A stretch of 64,000 nt of DNA from Bacillota bacterium. Its GTDB lineage: Bacteria > Vulcanimicrobiota > JAJTBE01. Positions 34,837 to 43,988 of the stretch are shown piece by piece (the first letter of the stretch is position 1; every line of letters starts with the position of its first letter). The position numbers and the translations under genes were made by a program. The stretch covers positions 52,862 through 116,861 of the forward strand of contig JAJTBE010000215.1 in NCBI GenBank assembly GCA_021287065.1, given 5' to 3'. The notes beneath the pieces are model-generated. The model had not been told where the DNA came from. It worked only from the letters and a program-made list of their open reading frames with translations, and made no database searches.

Positions 34837-36438
34837 TCATTCGCCGGAAGCTTTTTTGAATTTTCCCTGACCGTCCTGATTGAAAAAGTCTATTGTAACC
34901 CCTGTCACATTGCCTGTGGAGTTCATTTCAAAAATTGCGCTTCCCACAGTGTCATCCATACCTCTGAGTTTAGCTTTGTAAATATTGCCGCTCCAGGGCT
35001 GCAGGTCTATATCAAAATTCATGGGACCTGCTTTGAAAGTAAGGCCGTTTATGCTCTGAACGATTTCAATATTTCCATAGACATTATTGGTGTATTTTCC
35101 AGTGCAGGCAGACTCCGGAATCGGGTTTATTATTACCGGTTCAGAGGTCTTTTTCTGAAGCTTCTCAATTGTGGCTGCTTTTTCATTCTGTTCTTTGATA
35201 GAGGCTGCATTCCAGTCATAAAAGGGCTTGTTGAAATACATGTCAAAAAATCTGAACCCAAGTGCATCCGGAAGAGCTGAACTCTCGGCAACATTGGTGA
35301 AAATTACTATCCCCAGTTTCTCCTCAGGTATAAAAGCTACCATAGTGTTGCAGCCTGATGTTCCTCCGTTATGCCAGATAATGGGGTGGGGGCTGTATTC
35401 TCTGCAAACCCAGCCCTGACAGTAAGTCTGAAGCGCTCCGGTTTTGTCCCTTGCGGCTACGGTCTGGGGAGTATGCAGAAAATGCATGTTGGTTTTGCCC
35501 GCAAGCTGCTTGTTTTGATATGTTCCTTCGTTAATCTGGAAAATCAGCCATTTTGACATATCAATAACATTGGAGTTAATTCCTCCTGCAGGTGCATAAA
35601 TATAAACCCAGTGATGGAATTTCCAGTCTTCGGTAAGAGGTATAGCTTTGGTCTTATCCATTGCATGAGGGCAGACATGGTTGGCTGATGCTCTGAAATC
35701 GGCGAGAGTCATTGTGGAATTTTTCATGCCAAGAGGTTCGAAAATCCTTGTTCTGACATTCTCCTCCCAGCTTTTACAGGTTTTCATTTCGATGATTCTG
35801 GCAGCAACAAGGAACAGATTGTTCTGATATGCAAATTCTGACCGGAAGCTGCTGACAGGTTTCAGATATCTGAGGTTTCCAATTATCTGATCCCTTCCGT
35901 AGCCAAAGAAAGACAGTGTATCTCCGGAATAAGGTTTCAACCCGCTATGCTGAGCCATCAGATCTTTGATCATAAACTCTCTTGTAACCCAGGGGTCATA
36001 CATCATAAACCCCGGGAAATGGTCGATAACCTTGTCGTTCCAATCGAATTTCTTCTCATCAGCCATCATAGCCATAAGGCAGGATGTAAAAGCTTTGCTT
36101 GTGGAACCGATTTGAAAAACAGTTTCCACTGTTACCGGATCCTTTGTGCCGGCTTTTTTTACTCCAAAAGCCTCGGAATAAATAATCTTTCCATCTTTCA
36201 CCACAGCTATGGCCATTCCGGGAATCCCTCTCTGTTTCATACCGTTTATGGCATAAGCTCTGAATTCCGAAAAAAGCTTGTCATAGTTATGGGATTTGAT
36301 TGATTTCTGATCTTTCTCATCTGCATATAAAGCGCCATCGCCTGTAAAATGAGAACAGAGGGACAACAGTAAAAGTAGTGCAGTAAGAAAAAAAGTTCTG
36401 ATACTTAATCCTTTTGGTGCAGAAGCAAGGAAATTCAT
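34837..36438 (-). CDS. Secreted serine hydrolase (class C beta-lactamase/PBP4* family) with C-terminal DUF3471-like domain
   Basis: A 533-residue exported protein. Signal peptide: basic N-region then FFLTALLLLLSLCSHFTGDGALYA. The serine active site is Ser112-Thr-Ser-Lys115 in FQIGSTSKAFTSC; the second motif is Tyr204-Gln-Asn206 in FAYQNN; the third is near WHNGGTSG. The C-terminal ~110 residues (GKYTNNVYGNIEIVQ) form the beta-domain common in esterase/D-aminopeptidase relatives. The family covers esterases, peptidases and cell-wall enzymes, so resistance to beta-lactams should not be assumed. It is preceded by CGAAAGGATC, the same leader style as the two ankyrin genes. Confidence 0.88.
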   Translation of the reverse strand: MNFLASAPKGLSIRTFFLTALLLLLSLCSHFTGDGALYADEKDQKSIKSHNYDKLFSEFRAYAINGMKQRGIPGMAIAVVKDGKIIYSEAFGVKKAGTKDPVTVETVFQIGSTSKAFTSCLMAMMADEKKFDWNDKVIDHFPGFMMYDPWVTREFMIKDLMAQHSGLKPYSGDTLSFFGYGRDQIIGNLRYLKPVSSFRSEFAYQNNLFLVAARIIEMKTCKSWEENVRTRIFEPLGMKNSTMTLADFRASANHVCPHAMDKTKAIPLTEDWKFHHWVYIYAPAGGINSNVIDMSKWLIFQINEGTYQNKQLAGKTNMHFLHTPQTVAARDKTGALQTYCQGWVCREYSPHPIIWHNGGTSGCNTMVAFIPEEKLGIVIFTNVAESSALPDALGFRFFDMYFNKPFYDWNAASIKEQNEKAATIEKLQKKTSEPVIINPIPESACTGKYTNNVYGNIEIVQSINGLTFKAGPMNFDIDLQPWSGNIYKAKLRGMDDTVGSAIFEMNSTGNVTGVTIDFFNQDGQGKFKKASGE

Positions 36439-36484
36439 AATCCTGATCCTTTCGCTGATTTTCTGAATGGGTTTCCGGACTGCC

Positions 36485-36832
36485 TGAACCCCAATGCCAC
36501 TGAATTTTTAAAATCCACGCAAATCCCCAAACCCCAATGCCACTGAATTAGCAAAATTTCCTCCAACCCCAAACCCAATACTCCTGTTTTTCAAGGAGGG
36601 AGGTTCGGAGGGTAACCTCGCTTTTCCAAAAAAGCGTGGTTCCCTCTGACGGTCCCCAAATCCCCCCGCTCCCTGGTCGGTCCCCAAATCCCAAAGTTTT
36701 GGGAAGGCGGGTGCCTGCCCGCAGGGTGGGCGCGAGGAAACTTTTTTCAAAAAAGTTTTCTCTGGGAGATGGTCAAATGGTTAGAATTCTCGTGAACGAT
36801 TAGAGAAATTCATGCCTTAATTTATGGGCATT
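36485..36832 (-). repeat. Dispersed intergenic repeat, copy 2 (inverted relative to copy 1)
   Basis: The reverse complement aligns with 6188-6476 from end to end. Hairpins equivalent to copy 1 include arms AAACTTTTTT (36738-36747) and AAAAAAGTTT (36749-36758) and the CGCTTTT/AAAAGCG pair near 36622-36640. At its outer end a 43-bp segment is duplicated in tandem: CCCCAATGCCACTGAATT occurs at 36490 and again at 36533. It also has an insertion relative to copy 1 rich in CCCGC/GCGGG near 36705-36735. No protein-coding content is conserved. Confidence 0.8.
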
Positions 36833-37012
36833 TGCCCGAACTCACCTGTGAATACTTTTGTTTTTCTGAACACTGTTTTTTGAATACGCTGATATTTCTA
36901 TGTATTATTTCGATTGCTGCTGTAGTTCGGAAGCTTATTGCTGTGTTTATACATTCCGATTGTCTTGTTGAATTTTTGTATATGTTCAGGTCTGTTTTCC
37001 TCCAACCCGGAA
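36833..37012. other. Intergenic region without recognised features
   Basis: A/T-rich spacer between repeat copy 2 and the terminator of the ankyrin gene. Short open frames on both strands lack ribosome-binding sites and any family resemblance. Nothing else seen. Confidence 0.5.
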
Positions 37013-37049
37013 TAAAAAAACAGGGTATCATATTTGTTTTACCCTGTTT
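37013..37049 (-). terminator. Terminator after the first ankyrin gene
   Basis: A perfect 10-bp stem AAACAGGGTA (37018-37027) / TACCCTGTTT (37040-37049). On the minus strand it is followed by a run of T residues, 27 bp past the stop of the gene ending at 37076. Confidence 0.85.
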
Positions 37050-37075
37050 GACATATTTTTATCGGATTATAAAAA

Positions 37076-38062
37076 CTATTTCAGAGCTTTTTCCGCATCG
37101 CTTTTTTTCAGGGTTTTTGCCAAATCCATAGGAGTCTGCCCGGCTTTATTCTTTATATCCGTTTTTGCGCCTTTTGCTCTCATTGCTTTGATTGCTTTTA
37201 CATTACCATTCTGAACAGCGATATGCAGTGCCGTATTTCCATCGTCATTAACAGCATCAATCTCCGCCTTGTTATCAATAAGGAAATTTATCAGTCTTTC
37301 ATCGCCTTTTTCAGAGGCAAGTATCAGCAGGGTTGTGTTCTTTTCGAATTTTTCATCAGGAGACAAACCTTTGTCAAAAAGCATCTTTACCGTTTCAAAA
37401 CTTCCTGATTTGCAGGCATAGGGCATAGCTGTAAATCCATCTTTATTTTTTGTACCTGCAGGCACTCCCTTTTCAAGCAGAATCTTCAGTGTAGCTGAAG
37501 AACCGGCCTCTGCCGCATATTGAATGGCGGATGCTCCACTGTTGTCGGTATCTCTGATATTGCCCCCGTTCATAATAACAATATTAAGTGCTGCGGGGTT
37601 GTTTGCCTTTGCTGCATAAAGTAATGGAGTAACACCTTTCTCGGTTTTCACCTTAAAATCCCCGCCTTTGCCTTTCAGGAATAGAAGCATTGGAACTCTG
37701 CCGTTTAAAGCAGCGCAATGCACCGGTGTTTCACCTGTTTCTGTCTTTGCGTTGGGATCCGAGCCATTCTTTACAAGAACCTGTGCTATTTCAACATTTC
37801 CATATACCGCTGCACTGTGAAGCGCTGTATAACCGGGCATAATGATTCCGCGATCTTTCATCTTTGCAATCACAGGTATGTGTGGGCCTCCTCCAAGTGC
37901 TCCTTTTGTATCGCCCCTTGTAATAAACATAATCATTACCATAAATTGTCTCTCGTCATAGGTCCATTCGTCAGGTTTAATTTTAGATTGTGCCATTGCA
38001 GTGTTTGTAATCAGTAAAACTGAGAAAGCTGTAATCAGAAAAGTGGTGATTTTGTTTCTCAT
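37076..38062 (-). CDS. Secreted ankyrin-repeat protein (paralogue A)
   Basis: A 328-residue protein with a signal peptide (FLITAFSVLLITNTAMA, cleavage near residue 24). A ~55-residue N-terminal region contains EWTYDERQFM and FITRGDTKGALGGGPHIPVI, and is followed by about seven ankyrin repeats (GYTALHSAAVYGN through GNTALHIAVQNGN) and a capping helix. It should be periplasmic or exported. It closely resembles the neighbouring paralogue at 38.1-39.1 kb over its entire length. The ATG has CGAAAGGATG upstream. Ankyrin repeats bind proteins; the partner is unknown. Confidence 0.88.
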   Translation of the reverse strand: MRNKITTFLITAFSVLLITNTAMAQSKIKPDEWTYDERQFMVMIMFITRGDTKGALGGGPHIPVIAKMKDRGIIMPGYTALHSAAVYGNVEIAQVLVKNGSDPNAKTETGETPVHCAALNGRVPMLLFLKGKGGDFKVKTEKGVTPLLYAAKANNPAALNIVIMNGGNIRDTDNSGASAIQYAAEAGSSATLKILLEKGVPAGTKNKDGFTAMPYACKSGSFETVKMLFDKGLSPDEKFEKNTTLLILASEKGDERLINFLIDNKAEIDAVNDDGNTALHIAVQNGNVKAIKAMRAKGAKTDIKNKAGQTPMDLAKTLKKSDAEKALK

Positions 38063-38126
38063 TGTAGTTACATCCTTTCGAAAAAAATAATATAAAAAAT
38101 GCCTGAATAATGCTGCTCTATGAAAA

Positions 38127-39116
38127 CTATTTCAGAGCTTTTTCCGCTTCACTTTGTCTCTGGGCTTTTGCCACATCTATCGGAGTCTTCCCTGCTTTGT
38201 TCTTAATATCCGTCTTTGCGCCTTTTGCCCTCAGGGCTTTGATAGCTTTTACATTGCCGTTCTGTGCTGCAATATGCAAGGCTGTGTTTCCTTCGTCATT
38301 TATACCATCAATGTCTGCTTTGTTCTCAATCAGGAAATTTATAAGTCTTTCGTCACCTTTTTCGGAGGCAAGCATCAACAGGGTTGTGTTCTTTTCAAAC
38401 TTTTCATCCAGAGGTAAACCATTGTCGAAAAGCACCTTTACCGTATCAAGGCTTCCTGACCTACAGGCATAAGGCAGGGCGGTGAAGCCATCTCTGTTTT
38501 TAGTATTTGCCGCCAATCCTTTTTCTATAAGAGCTTTCAATGTAACTGCAGCACCTGCCTCTGCGGCATATTGAAGGGCTGTGCCTCCTTTATTATCGGT
38601 ATCTCTGATGTTGCATCCATAGGAAATTAACAGATTTAATGCAACGGGGTTATTTGATCTGCTGACAAAAAGAATAGGAGTAATGCCCTGCTCAGATCTT
38701 ACTTCAAAATCCGCTCCCACACGTCTGAATAAAAGCAACACGGGAACTCTGCCCCAGAAAGCGGCGCAGTGAACGGGGGTTTCGCCTGTTATTGCTTTAT
38801 TGTTGGGATTTGAGCCATTCTTAATAAGGAGTTCTGATACTTCAACATTGCCATGGGCTGCTGCACAATGCAGTGCTGTGTATCCCTCCATAACTATTCC
38901 CCGGTCTTTCATTTTGGCTACAACAGGTATATGAGGCCCTGCTGCAAGAACACCTTTTGTATCGCCTCTTGTTATCATTGAAAGAATTGCCATAAACTGA
39001 TTTTCATCATAAGTCCATTCACTTCGCTTTATTCTTTTTTGCTCTGCCATAACCGAAACAGCAAGAATCTGAATGAATAAGACAGCCAGAATAAAAGTGA
39101 TAATTTTGTTTCTCAT
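38127..39116 (-). CDS. Secreted ankyrin-repeat protein (paralogue B)
   Basis: A 329-residue paralogue of the next gene downstream, with a signal peptide (FILAVLFIQILAVSVMA), the same N-terminal block (EWTYDENQFM; ITRGDTKGVLAAGPHIPVV) and the same ankyrin array ending in GNTALHIAAQNGN. The start at 39116 is chosen because MRNKI matches the start of paralogue A and CGAAAGGATG lies 10 bases upstream; a 15-residue extension has no support. The two genes are separated by 64 bp and likely arose by tandem duplication and are co-transcribed, with the only terminator after paralogue A. Confidence 0.88.
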   Translation of the reverse strand: MRNKIITFILAVLFIQILAVSVMAEQKRIKRSEWTYDENQFMAILSMITRGDTKGVLAAGPHIPVVAKMKDRGIVMEGYTALHCAAAHGNVEVSELLIKNGSNPNNKAITGETPVHCAAFWGRVPVLLLFRRVGADFEVRSEQGITPILFVSRSNNPVALNLLISYGCNIRDTDNKGGTALQYAAEAGAAVTLKALIEKGLAANTKNRDGFTALPYACRSGSLDTVKVLFDNGLPLDEKFEKNTTLLMLASEKGDERLINFLIENKADIDGINDEGNTALHIAAQNGNVKAIKALRAKGAKTDIKNKAGKTPIDVAKAQRQSEAEKALK

Positions 39117-39263
39117 GGTAATTTCATCCTTTCGATAAATGTTTTGTTTTTTGAGCTGCAAAAAATTAATTTAAAAATATTCAATTTGTATAAAACAGCT
39201 CTGTTTTCAAAAAGTTCGATTAAAATTATCAATAACCTGTGTATGAAATGAAGGTTATAAAAT

Positions 39264-39335
39264 CTTTTTTGGTAACTTTTCACCGCCCATGCAAAAAAAA
39301 CTAAAATGATGTAATGTTTTATGTCTGACGCAATG
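39264..39335 (+). repeat. Direct repeat, left copy (about 70 bp)
   Basis: GGTAACTTTTCACCGCC at 39271 followed by ATGCAAAAAAA, AATGATGTAATGTT and TGTCTGA. The same succession recurs at 39531-39597 with a few substitutions. No coding content. Confidence 0.75.
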
Positions 39336-39388
39336 AGAACAGCCAGGGGATTTATTCAGTGGTAAAATACAACCTGAACTCTCCTTTA

Positions 39389-39496
39389 AAGCTGCTTCAG
39401 CAGCTTACAGCCAAAGTTGACGGGGCAGGATCCGGAAGCGGCTGAAGCCGCTGGATAACAGGGTGGAAGCTTATCATCACACGGGCTGAAGCCCGT
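39389..39496. repeat. Three hairpins of GCTGAAGC type between the direct repeats
   Basis: Perfect or near-perfect short palindromes at 39389-39406 (AAGCTGC-TTCA-GCAGCTT), 39437-39452 (AGCGGC-TGAA-GCCGCT) and 39481-39496 (ACGGGC-TGAA-GCCCGT). All share a TGAA/TTCA loop but have different stems, and the spacing is irregular. They resemble dispersed palindromic (REP-like) sequences. Confidence 0.65.
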
Positions 39497-39530
39497 GCCT
39501 GATCTCAGAGAAATGTGGTGAATAGTTGCC

Positions 39531-39600
39531 TTTTTCGGTAACTTTTCACCGCCGATGCAAAAAAATCAGAATGATATAATGTTATCATTGTGTCAGATAT
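39531..39600 (+). repeat. Direct repeat, right copy (about 70 bp)
   Basis: GGTAACTTTTCACCGCC at 39537 followed by ATGCAAAAAAA, AATGATATAATGTT and TGTCAGA; the partner is at 39264-39335. With the left copy it brackets about 200 bp holding the three hairpins. The rest of the spacer 39117-39728 shows no gene. Confidence 0.75.
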
Positions 39601-39728
39601 GACATCATTTCAGATTTTTTTTGCAGAGGCTGAATAGTAACTTAATTTTAGAGGAATTATCAGTTCCCAAATGAACAATTATACATAGATAAAAATTATA
39701 AAAAGACAAATGAGGAATAGGGGAATAT

Positions 39729-41177
39729 ATGACAGAGCAGCTTGGTGTAAAAGAAGATTTTTATGTTGAAAACAGGGCAAAGCAGCTCTGGATTGTTTTC
39801 TGCGTTTCTCTCGGGGCTTTTATGGCCAATCTTGACATAACCATTGTTAATATTTCGCTTCCCACAATCGCCCATGAACTCAATGTCAATCAAAGTAAAA
39901 TTTCTCTTATTGTTATATGCTATCAGATTTTTGAAACCAGTTTTCTGCTTGTTTTCGGAAAGCTTGGGGATATGAAAAGCTACAGATTTGTTTATTTGCT
40001 CGGATTTGTTGTTTTTACCATTGGTTCACTTTTCTGCGGGCTTTCAACAAACCTGACGCACCTGGTAGCTTCAAGGGTTATTCAGGGAATCGGCGGAGCA
40101 ATGCTTTTTGCGGTGATGATGTCTGCTGTGGCAGCTTTTATTCCTGCAAAGTCAAGGGGAAAAGCGGTGGGAACCGTAGTGACTGCAGCGGCAGTGGGAA
40201 TTGCCCTTGGTCCTGTAATCGGAGGATTTATTGCTTCTGTGCTTAACTGGCGATGGATATTTTTTGTGAATGTACCTATAGGGATTATTGCAGTCATAAT
40301 GGGGCTTTTTGTCCTCCCTTCAAAACAGATGGTATGCAAAGAAAAAAAATTTGATTATATTGGCTCTTTTGCTTCCTTTGCAGTACTCTTCAGTCTTGTT
40401 TTTGCCATTCAGATGCTCCATAAACATGGAGCTGCTGCTTTGACTTTTATTATATGGTTTGCAATATTTATCATTTTCTCGGTTTTCTTTGTAATATGGG
40501 AAAGAAGAGTGAAATATCCGCTTCTTGATTTCTCCCTTTTTAAGAACATAAACTTCTCACTTGTAAATATAGCCTCGGTTCCGCCGTTTATGAACTATGC
40601 CGGTATATTGTTTGTTATGCCCTTTTATCTTGAGGTTGTAAGAAGAGTTGATATCAGAACTTCAGGTCTGATTCTGTCGGTTGTTGCTCTGGGGCAGATG
40701 ATGGGTCCCTTTGCCGGGCACCTTGCGGATAAAGCCGGTGCAAAAAAGATACTTCTTATTGGGTTGATAATGGGGATAGCGTCCTGTCTGATTCTTTCCT
40801 TTATTTGTGATTCCATGTCTCTCTTGCTGATAACTGCAGCCCTTTTTCTTCAGGGGTTATCCGCAGGATTCGGCAGAGGTACCAGCGTCCAGCTTTCCAT
40901 AGAATACTGCCGCCCGGACCAGCAGGGCTTAGCTTCAAGTGTTTCAAGCATTCTCAGGAGTTTTGCAATATTAATTGGAACTATTGCATATGTTCAGGTG
41001 TTTTCTTATACAATACACAAATTAAACCCATTGCCGCAAATAAGCCTCAGTAGAAGCAATCTGAGCCATGATATGATAACCAGCGGTTTCCACAGCGTAT
41101 TTTTATTCAGTCTGATTCTGAGTATTGTTACTCTTTTAATGATTCTGTTTATCAGGGATAAGAAAACAGCTGCATAA
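39729..41177 (+). CDS. MFS exporter, DHA2 (EmrB/QacA, 14-TM) family
   Basis: A 482-residue polytopic membrane protein with about 14 hydrophobic segments. FMANLDITIVNISLPTIA in the first helix is the DHA2 motif, followed by GKLGDMKSYRFVYLLGFVVF (motif A region) and RVIQGIGGAMLFAVM (motif B), and AVGIALGPVIGGFI (motif C, antiporter signature). It should export drugs or metabolites using the proton gradient. GGGGAATAT precedes the ATG. It is followed after 22 bp by the 918-residue protein in the same direction, so they may share a transcript. Substrate unknown. Confidence 0.9.
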   Translation: MTEQLGVKEDFYVENRAKQLWIVFCVSLGAFMANLDITIVNISLPTIAHELNVNQSKISLIVICYQIFETSFLLVFGKLGDMKSYRFVYLLGFVVFTIGSLFCGLSTNLTHLVASRVIQGIGGAMLFAVMMSAVAAFIPAKSRGKAVGTVVTAAAVGIALGPVIGGFIASVLNWRWIFFVNVPIGIIAVIMGLFVLPSKQMVCKEKKFDYIGSFASFAVLFSLVFAIQMLHKHGAAALTFIIWFAIFIIFSVFFVIWERRVKYPLLDFSLFKNINFSLVNIASVPPFMNYAGILFVMPFYLEVVRRVDIRTSGLILSVVALGQMMGPFAGHLADKAGAKKILLIGLIMGIASCLILSFICDSMSLLLITAALFLQGLSAGFGRGTSVQLSIEYCRPDQQGLASSVSSILRSFAILIGTIAYVQVFSYTIHKLNPLPQISLSRSNLSHDMITSGFHSVFLFSLILSIVTLLMILFIRDKKTAA

Positions 41178-41199
41178 AATCATAGATATGGGGGTATTT

Positions 41200-43956
41200 A
41201 TGGATATTATCAGTATTGAGGTTCGTCAGGAAATTGACGGAAAAATCGCAGATGGGAAAATACCCGAAGCATTAGAAATAATCTCCGGATTCACTGATCT
41301 TAAAAATAATGATTTGCCGGTTTTATCAAAGACAACAGTCAGATCTCTTGAAAACAACATTCCTGCGTTGCGGGAAATGACATTCGGGCTGGTTTCCGTT
41401 TCTTCTTCAGTAAGAAAATTCTGCAGAAAATACCTTATGAAAGCCGGGAGTGCAATAGCCGGTGAATTATTGTATCTTGCCGTTGAATCTGCAGATCCGC
41501 TCAGGCCTGTTCCGGAAAGCGGGGAAGGTTTACTTGGTTCTTTTGGGGGCTACGCAAGCCCTGTTGGAAAAATTATCAGAGAGAATAATTTTAGTATAGT
41601 AATAAAAGCTCCATCTGTTTATTCGCCAGCGCAAAAATACGGCAGGGAAGCCCTTGAAGCTCTTATGGATGTTCTTGCCGCTGTTAAACCCGAATACCTG
41701 ATTTATCTTGAGGAATATACCGAAGCCCTTGTAAGATCTCCCATTGATCCTGAGCCACAGATCATCAGGGCATGGGAAGTTAGTGAAAAAGATAAAATCA
41801 ACCTGCAGGATTATGAAATAGGTTTTCCGATTTTTATTGGAACTCTTCAGGAAAAAGCACAGCAGGGTCTGATTAAATCTGCCTCAAAAGGAAATAGCTT
41901 TATATGGAATGCTGCAAACAACTGGACAAAGGGAAAGCTCCTGATGGATGAATCCCCGGCAGATTCAGCCCTTAAACCGGTTTTTAAACTATTTGCCGAT
42001 TTGAGAGAATGCGATAAAACAGTAAGCAGAAGAAGAGTCCGTTATTTCTCCGGAAGGCTCCAGAGGTGTTTTCCCAGAGAAAAGAGAGTGGAATTGTTTT
42101 ATAATATCTGGAATGAATTAAAGACAGGTCCACATGATGACAAAATAGTGGTTTTTATTGAAAAATATCTCTCCGAGTATGTTGAAAGCTATCCTGAAGA
42201 GATTGACGGTAAAGGGTTTCTTCAATATATTGAGGATAGAAAAAGACAGAGGCTTACTGATTATTACCTGAACAAAGCAGAGGAAGAACCGGCAGCAGTC
42301 AGAGAAGTTCTGAAGTTTACGGGCAAAAGCAAAGATAAACCGATAGAAGAGCAGATAAACGATCTTGTGGAAGGTTATTTGAGTCTCAGCAAAACCGCAA
42401 GTGAAGACGGTAGTAATGGCATACTCTGCGGAGATGTGCTGGATATAATCGGGGGATTGGCTTATTATCTGAAGCTGCCTGTTGTATGGGAAAAAACCGA
42501 AAAACTATCAGGGAACTGGGATGAAGATTCTCCGGAGGATGCACCCGGGCAAAGTCTGTCGCCTTATGCTCAGTCCGATGAAAAGATTCTTCTGCAAATA
42601 TGTATTCTTACAGAAAAATACATGAATAACGGAGAGAAGAATCCGGTGATTCCGGAAAGTGAGCTTCAGGAAAACCAATGGTATGAACAATTAGCTGAGC
42701 TGCTGAACAGATTCAGCGAGCCATTTGTTGCGGAAGTGAAGAGGACGCTGGATGAAGAAGGTGAAATTCCCAGCTTTGCTGATAACTATTCTCAAGCGCA
42801 GAAATTCTATTTTGATGTTTTAGTTAATCTTGAAAAAGTGATTCTCACAGCTTCTGCGTTACTACCAGAAAAGTTTATGGAAAAATGGGCTTGTCAATGG
42901 GTTAAGGAAGCTTTTTGTGACAAGTGGAATATGATGTCGAATTCTTTTGAAATCCTCAGTAGAATTGCAGGATCAAGAAAAATCTTTTCGCCTTCGCTTT
43001 ATATCTCTGTTTTATCAAACCCGGGAAAAGGCGTTGCCGGGCAAAATCAATGGCAGATGGTTGTCGCTAAACTATATCAGCTCGAAACTGAAACAGCAGC
43101 GGAGGCAGTAAGAAAAATTTTAGCTACAATTTCTCAGCCCGACAGTTCCGATTATTACAAAAGAAAAGACTGGAATAAACCTTATCAGTGGATTATTTCC
43201 AAAGGGTGGGACAGAAAAGACTCCGTATTGCTTGGAACTGCTTTTTCTTTTTGTGCGGTTCCATTTTACCTGAAATCTGATAAAGCTCTGATTCCTTATT
43301 GCACAATTCTTCAGGATGATAAATATGCTCCAAATACTTCACCTGCAGAAAACAATATGACAATTTCGGAAATCTGGGAACTGATTTGCGAAAAATCTCC
43401 TGAACTCATAGACAATATTCTTCGAAATGCTTTCATGAATATGGAAATTGAAGAATTTCCCCGTTATTTGGTGCAGGCGGCAGTTAAAAGCAAATACAGG
43501 GAATTTCTTATGAAATACTCTGATGAGATAATCAATTTGCTGAATTCTTCACAAGCTGCTATTGTCACCTCCGCTCTATCCGTAATAACCTGTTTTCCTG
43601 AATTGCTGAAAGATAAATTTACTTCTGTTATGCCTGTTTTAAAAAGGGTTTCAGGCTCAGCTTCTTCAGGAACAATGAAAGCGCTGCATCAGCTTATTCC
43701 TAATCTCATTCCGGTTTTTCCTGATTATTCGGATGAATTGATCAATCTGCTTGCAGATTCTGTTTTTATTGACTCGACACCGCTGGTTGAATCGGCTCTG
43801 AAAAATCTGAAGAAATCACTTGAAATCTCTTCAGGATTGAAGAATCCTGTTTTTGAACCCGACAAAAAATTAATCTCAAGGCTGGAAGAACTGAAAGGTA
43901 TAAACACCCCAAAATTTTCTAAGCATATTTCTGGTATGGAAAAATTTATGAAATAG
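41200..43956 (+). CDS. Large helical-repeat protein of unknown function (DUF6493-like), partner of a SWIM protein
   Basis: A 918-residue soluble protein with no signal peptide, membrane helix or catalytic motif that I can identify. Most of its length is regular amphipathic helices in pairs, as in HEAT/ARM-type solenoids (for example VVKYLVQAAVKSK-like stretches near 750 and INLLNSSQAAIVTSALSVIT near 790). Its N-terminus (IDGKIADGKIPEALEIISGF) recalls DUF6493-type proteins, which I remember as neighbours of SWIM zinc-finger proteins; this is from memory and needs checking. The ATG at 41200 is preferred, with GGGGGT five bases before it. A SWIM-domain gene follows 32 bp downstream. Confidence 0.7.
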   Translation: MDIISIEVRQEIDGKIADGKIPEALEIISGFTDLKNNDLPVLSKTTVRSLENNIPALREMTFGLVSVSSSVRKFCRKYLMKAGSAIAGELLYLAVESADPLRPVPESGEGLLGSFGGYASPVGKIIRENNFSIVIKAPSVYSPAQKYGREALEALMDVLAAVKPEYLIYLEEYTEALVRSPIDPEPQIIRAWEVSEKDKINLQDYEIGFPIFIGTLQEKAQQGLIKSASKGNSFIWNAANNWTKGKLLMDESPADSALKPVFKLFADLRECDKTVSRRRVRYFSGRLQRCFPREKRVELFYNIWNELKTGPHDDKIVVFIEKYLSEYVESYPEEIDGKGFLQYIEDRKRQRLTDYYLNKAEEEPAAVREVLKFTGKSKDKPIEEQINDLVEGYLSLSKTASEDGSNGILCGDVLDIIGGLAYYLKLPVVWEKTEKLSGNWDEDSPEDAPGQSLSPYAQSDEKILLQICILTEKYMNNGEKNPVIPESELQENQWYEQLAELLNRFSEPFVAEVKRTLDEEGEIPSFADNYSQAQKFYFDVLVNLEKVILTASALLPEKFMEKWACQWVKEAFCDKWNMMSNSFEILSRIAGSRKIFSPSLYISVLSNPGKGVAGQNQWQMVVAKLYQLETETAAEAVRKILATISQPDSSDYYKRKDWNKPYQWIISKGWDRKDSVLLGTAFSFCAVPFYLKSDKALIPYCTILQDDKYAPNTSPAENNMTISEIWELICEKSPELIDNILRNAFMNMEIEEFPRYLVQAAVKSKYREFLMKYSDEIINLLNSSQAAIVTSALSVITCFPELLKDKFTSVMPVLKRVSGSASSGTMKALHQLIPNLIPVFPDYSDELINLLADSVFIDSTPLVESALKNLKKSLEISSGLKNPVFEPDKKLISRLEELKGINTPKFSKHISGMEKFMK

Positions 43957-43988
43957 AAAAATGAGGGGGGATTACTCTGATTACATCA

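Noticed and set aside
34837..36438. Reading the serine hydrolase as an antibiotic-resistance beta-lactamase
   Set aside because: The SxxK and YxN motifs fit the broad class C/PBP4* superfamily; the extra C-terminal domain and lack of an ampR-type neighbour favour an esterase or peptidase.
36508..36750. Minus-strand 80-codon frame in repeat copy 2
   Set aside because: The frame is not kept in copy 1; composition reflects the repeat, not a protein.
39389..39496. Possible CRISPR array from the three evenly looking palindromes
   Set aside because: Stems differ, spacing is irregular, there are only three units and no cas gene is nearby.
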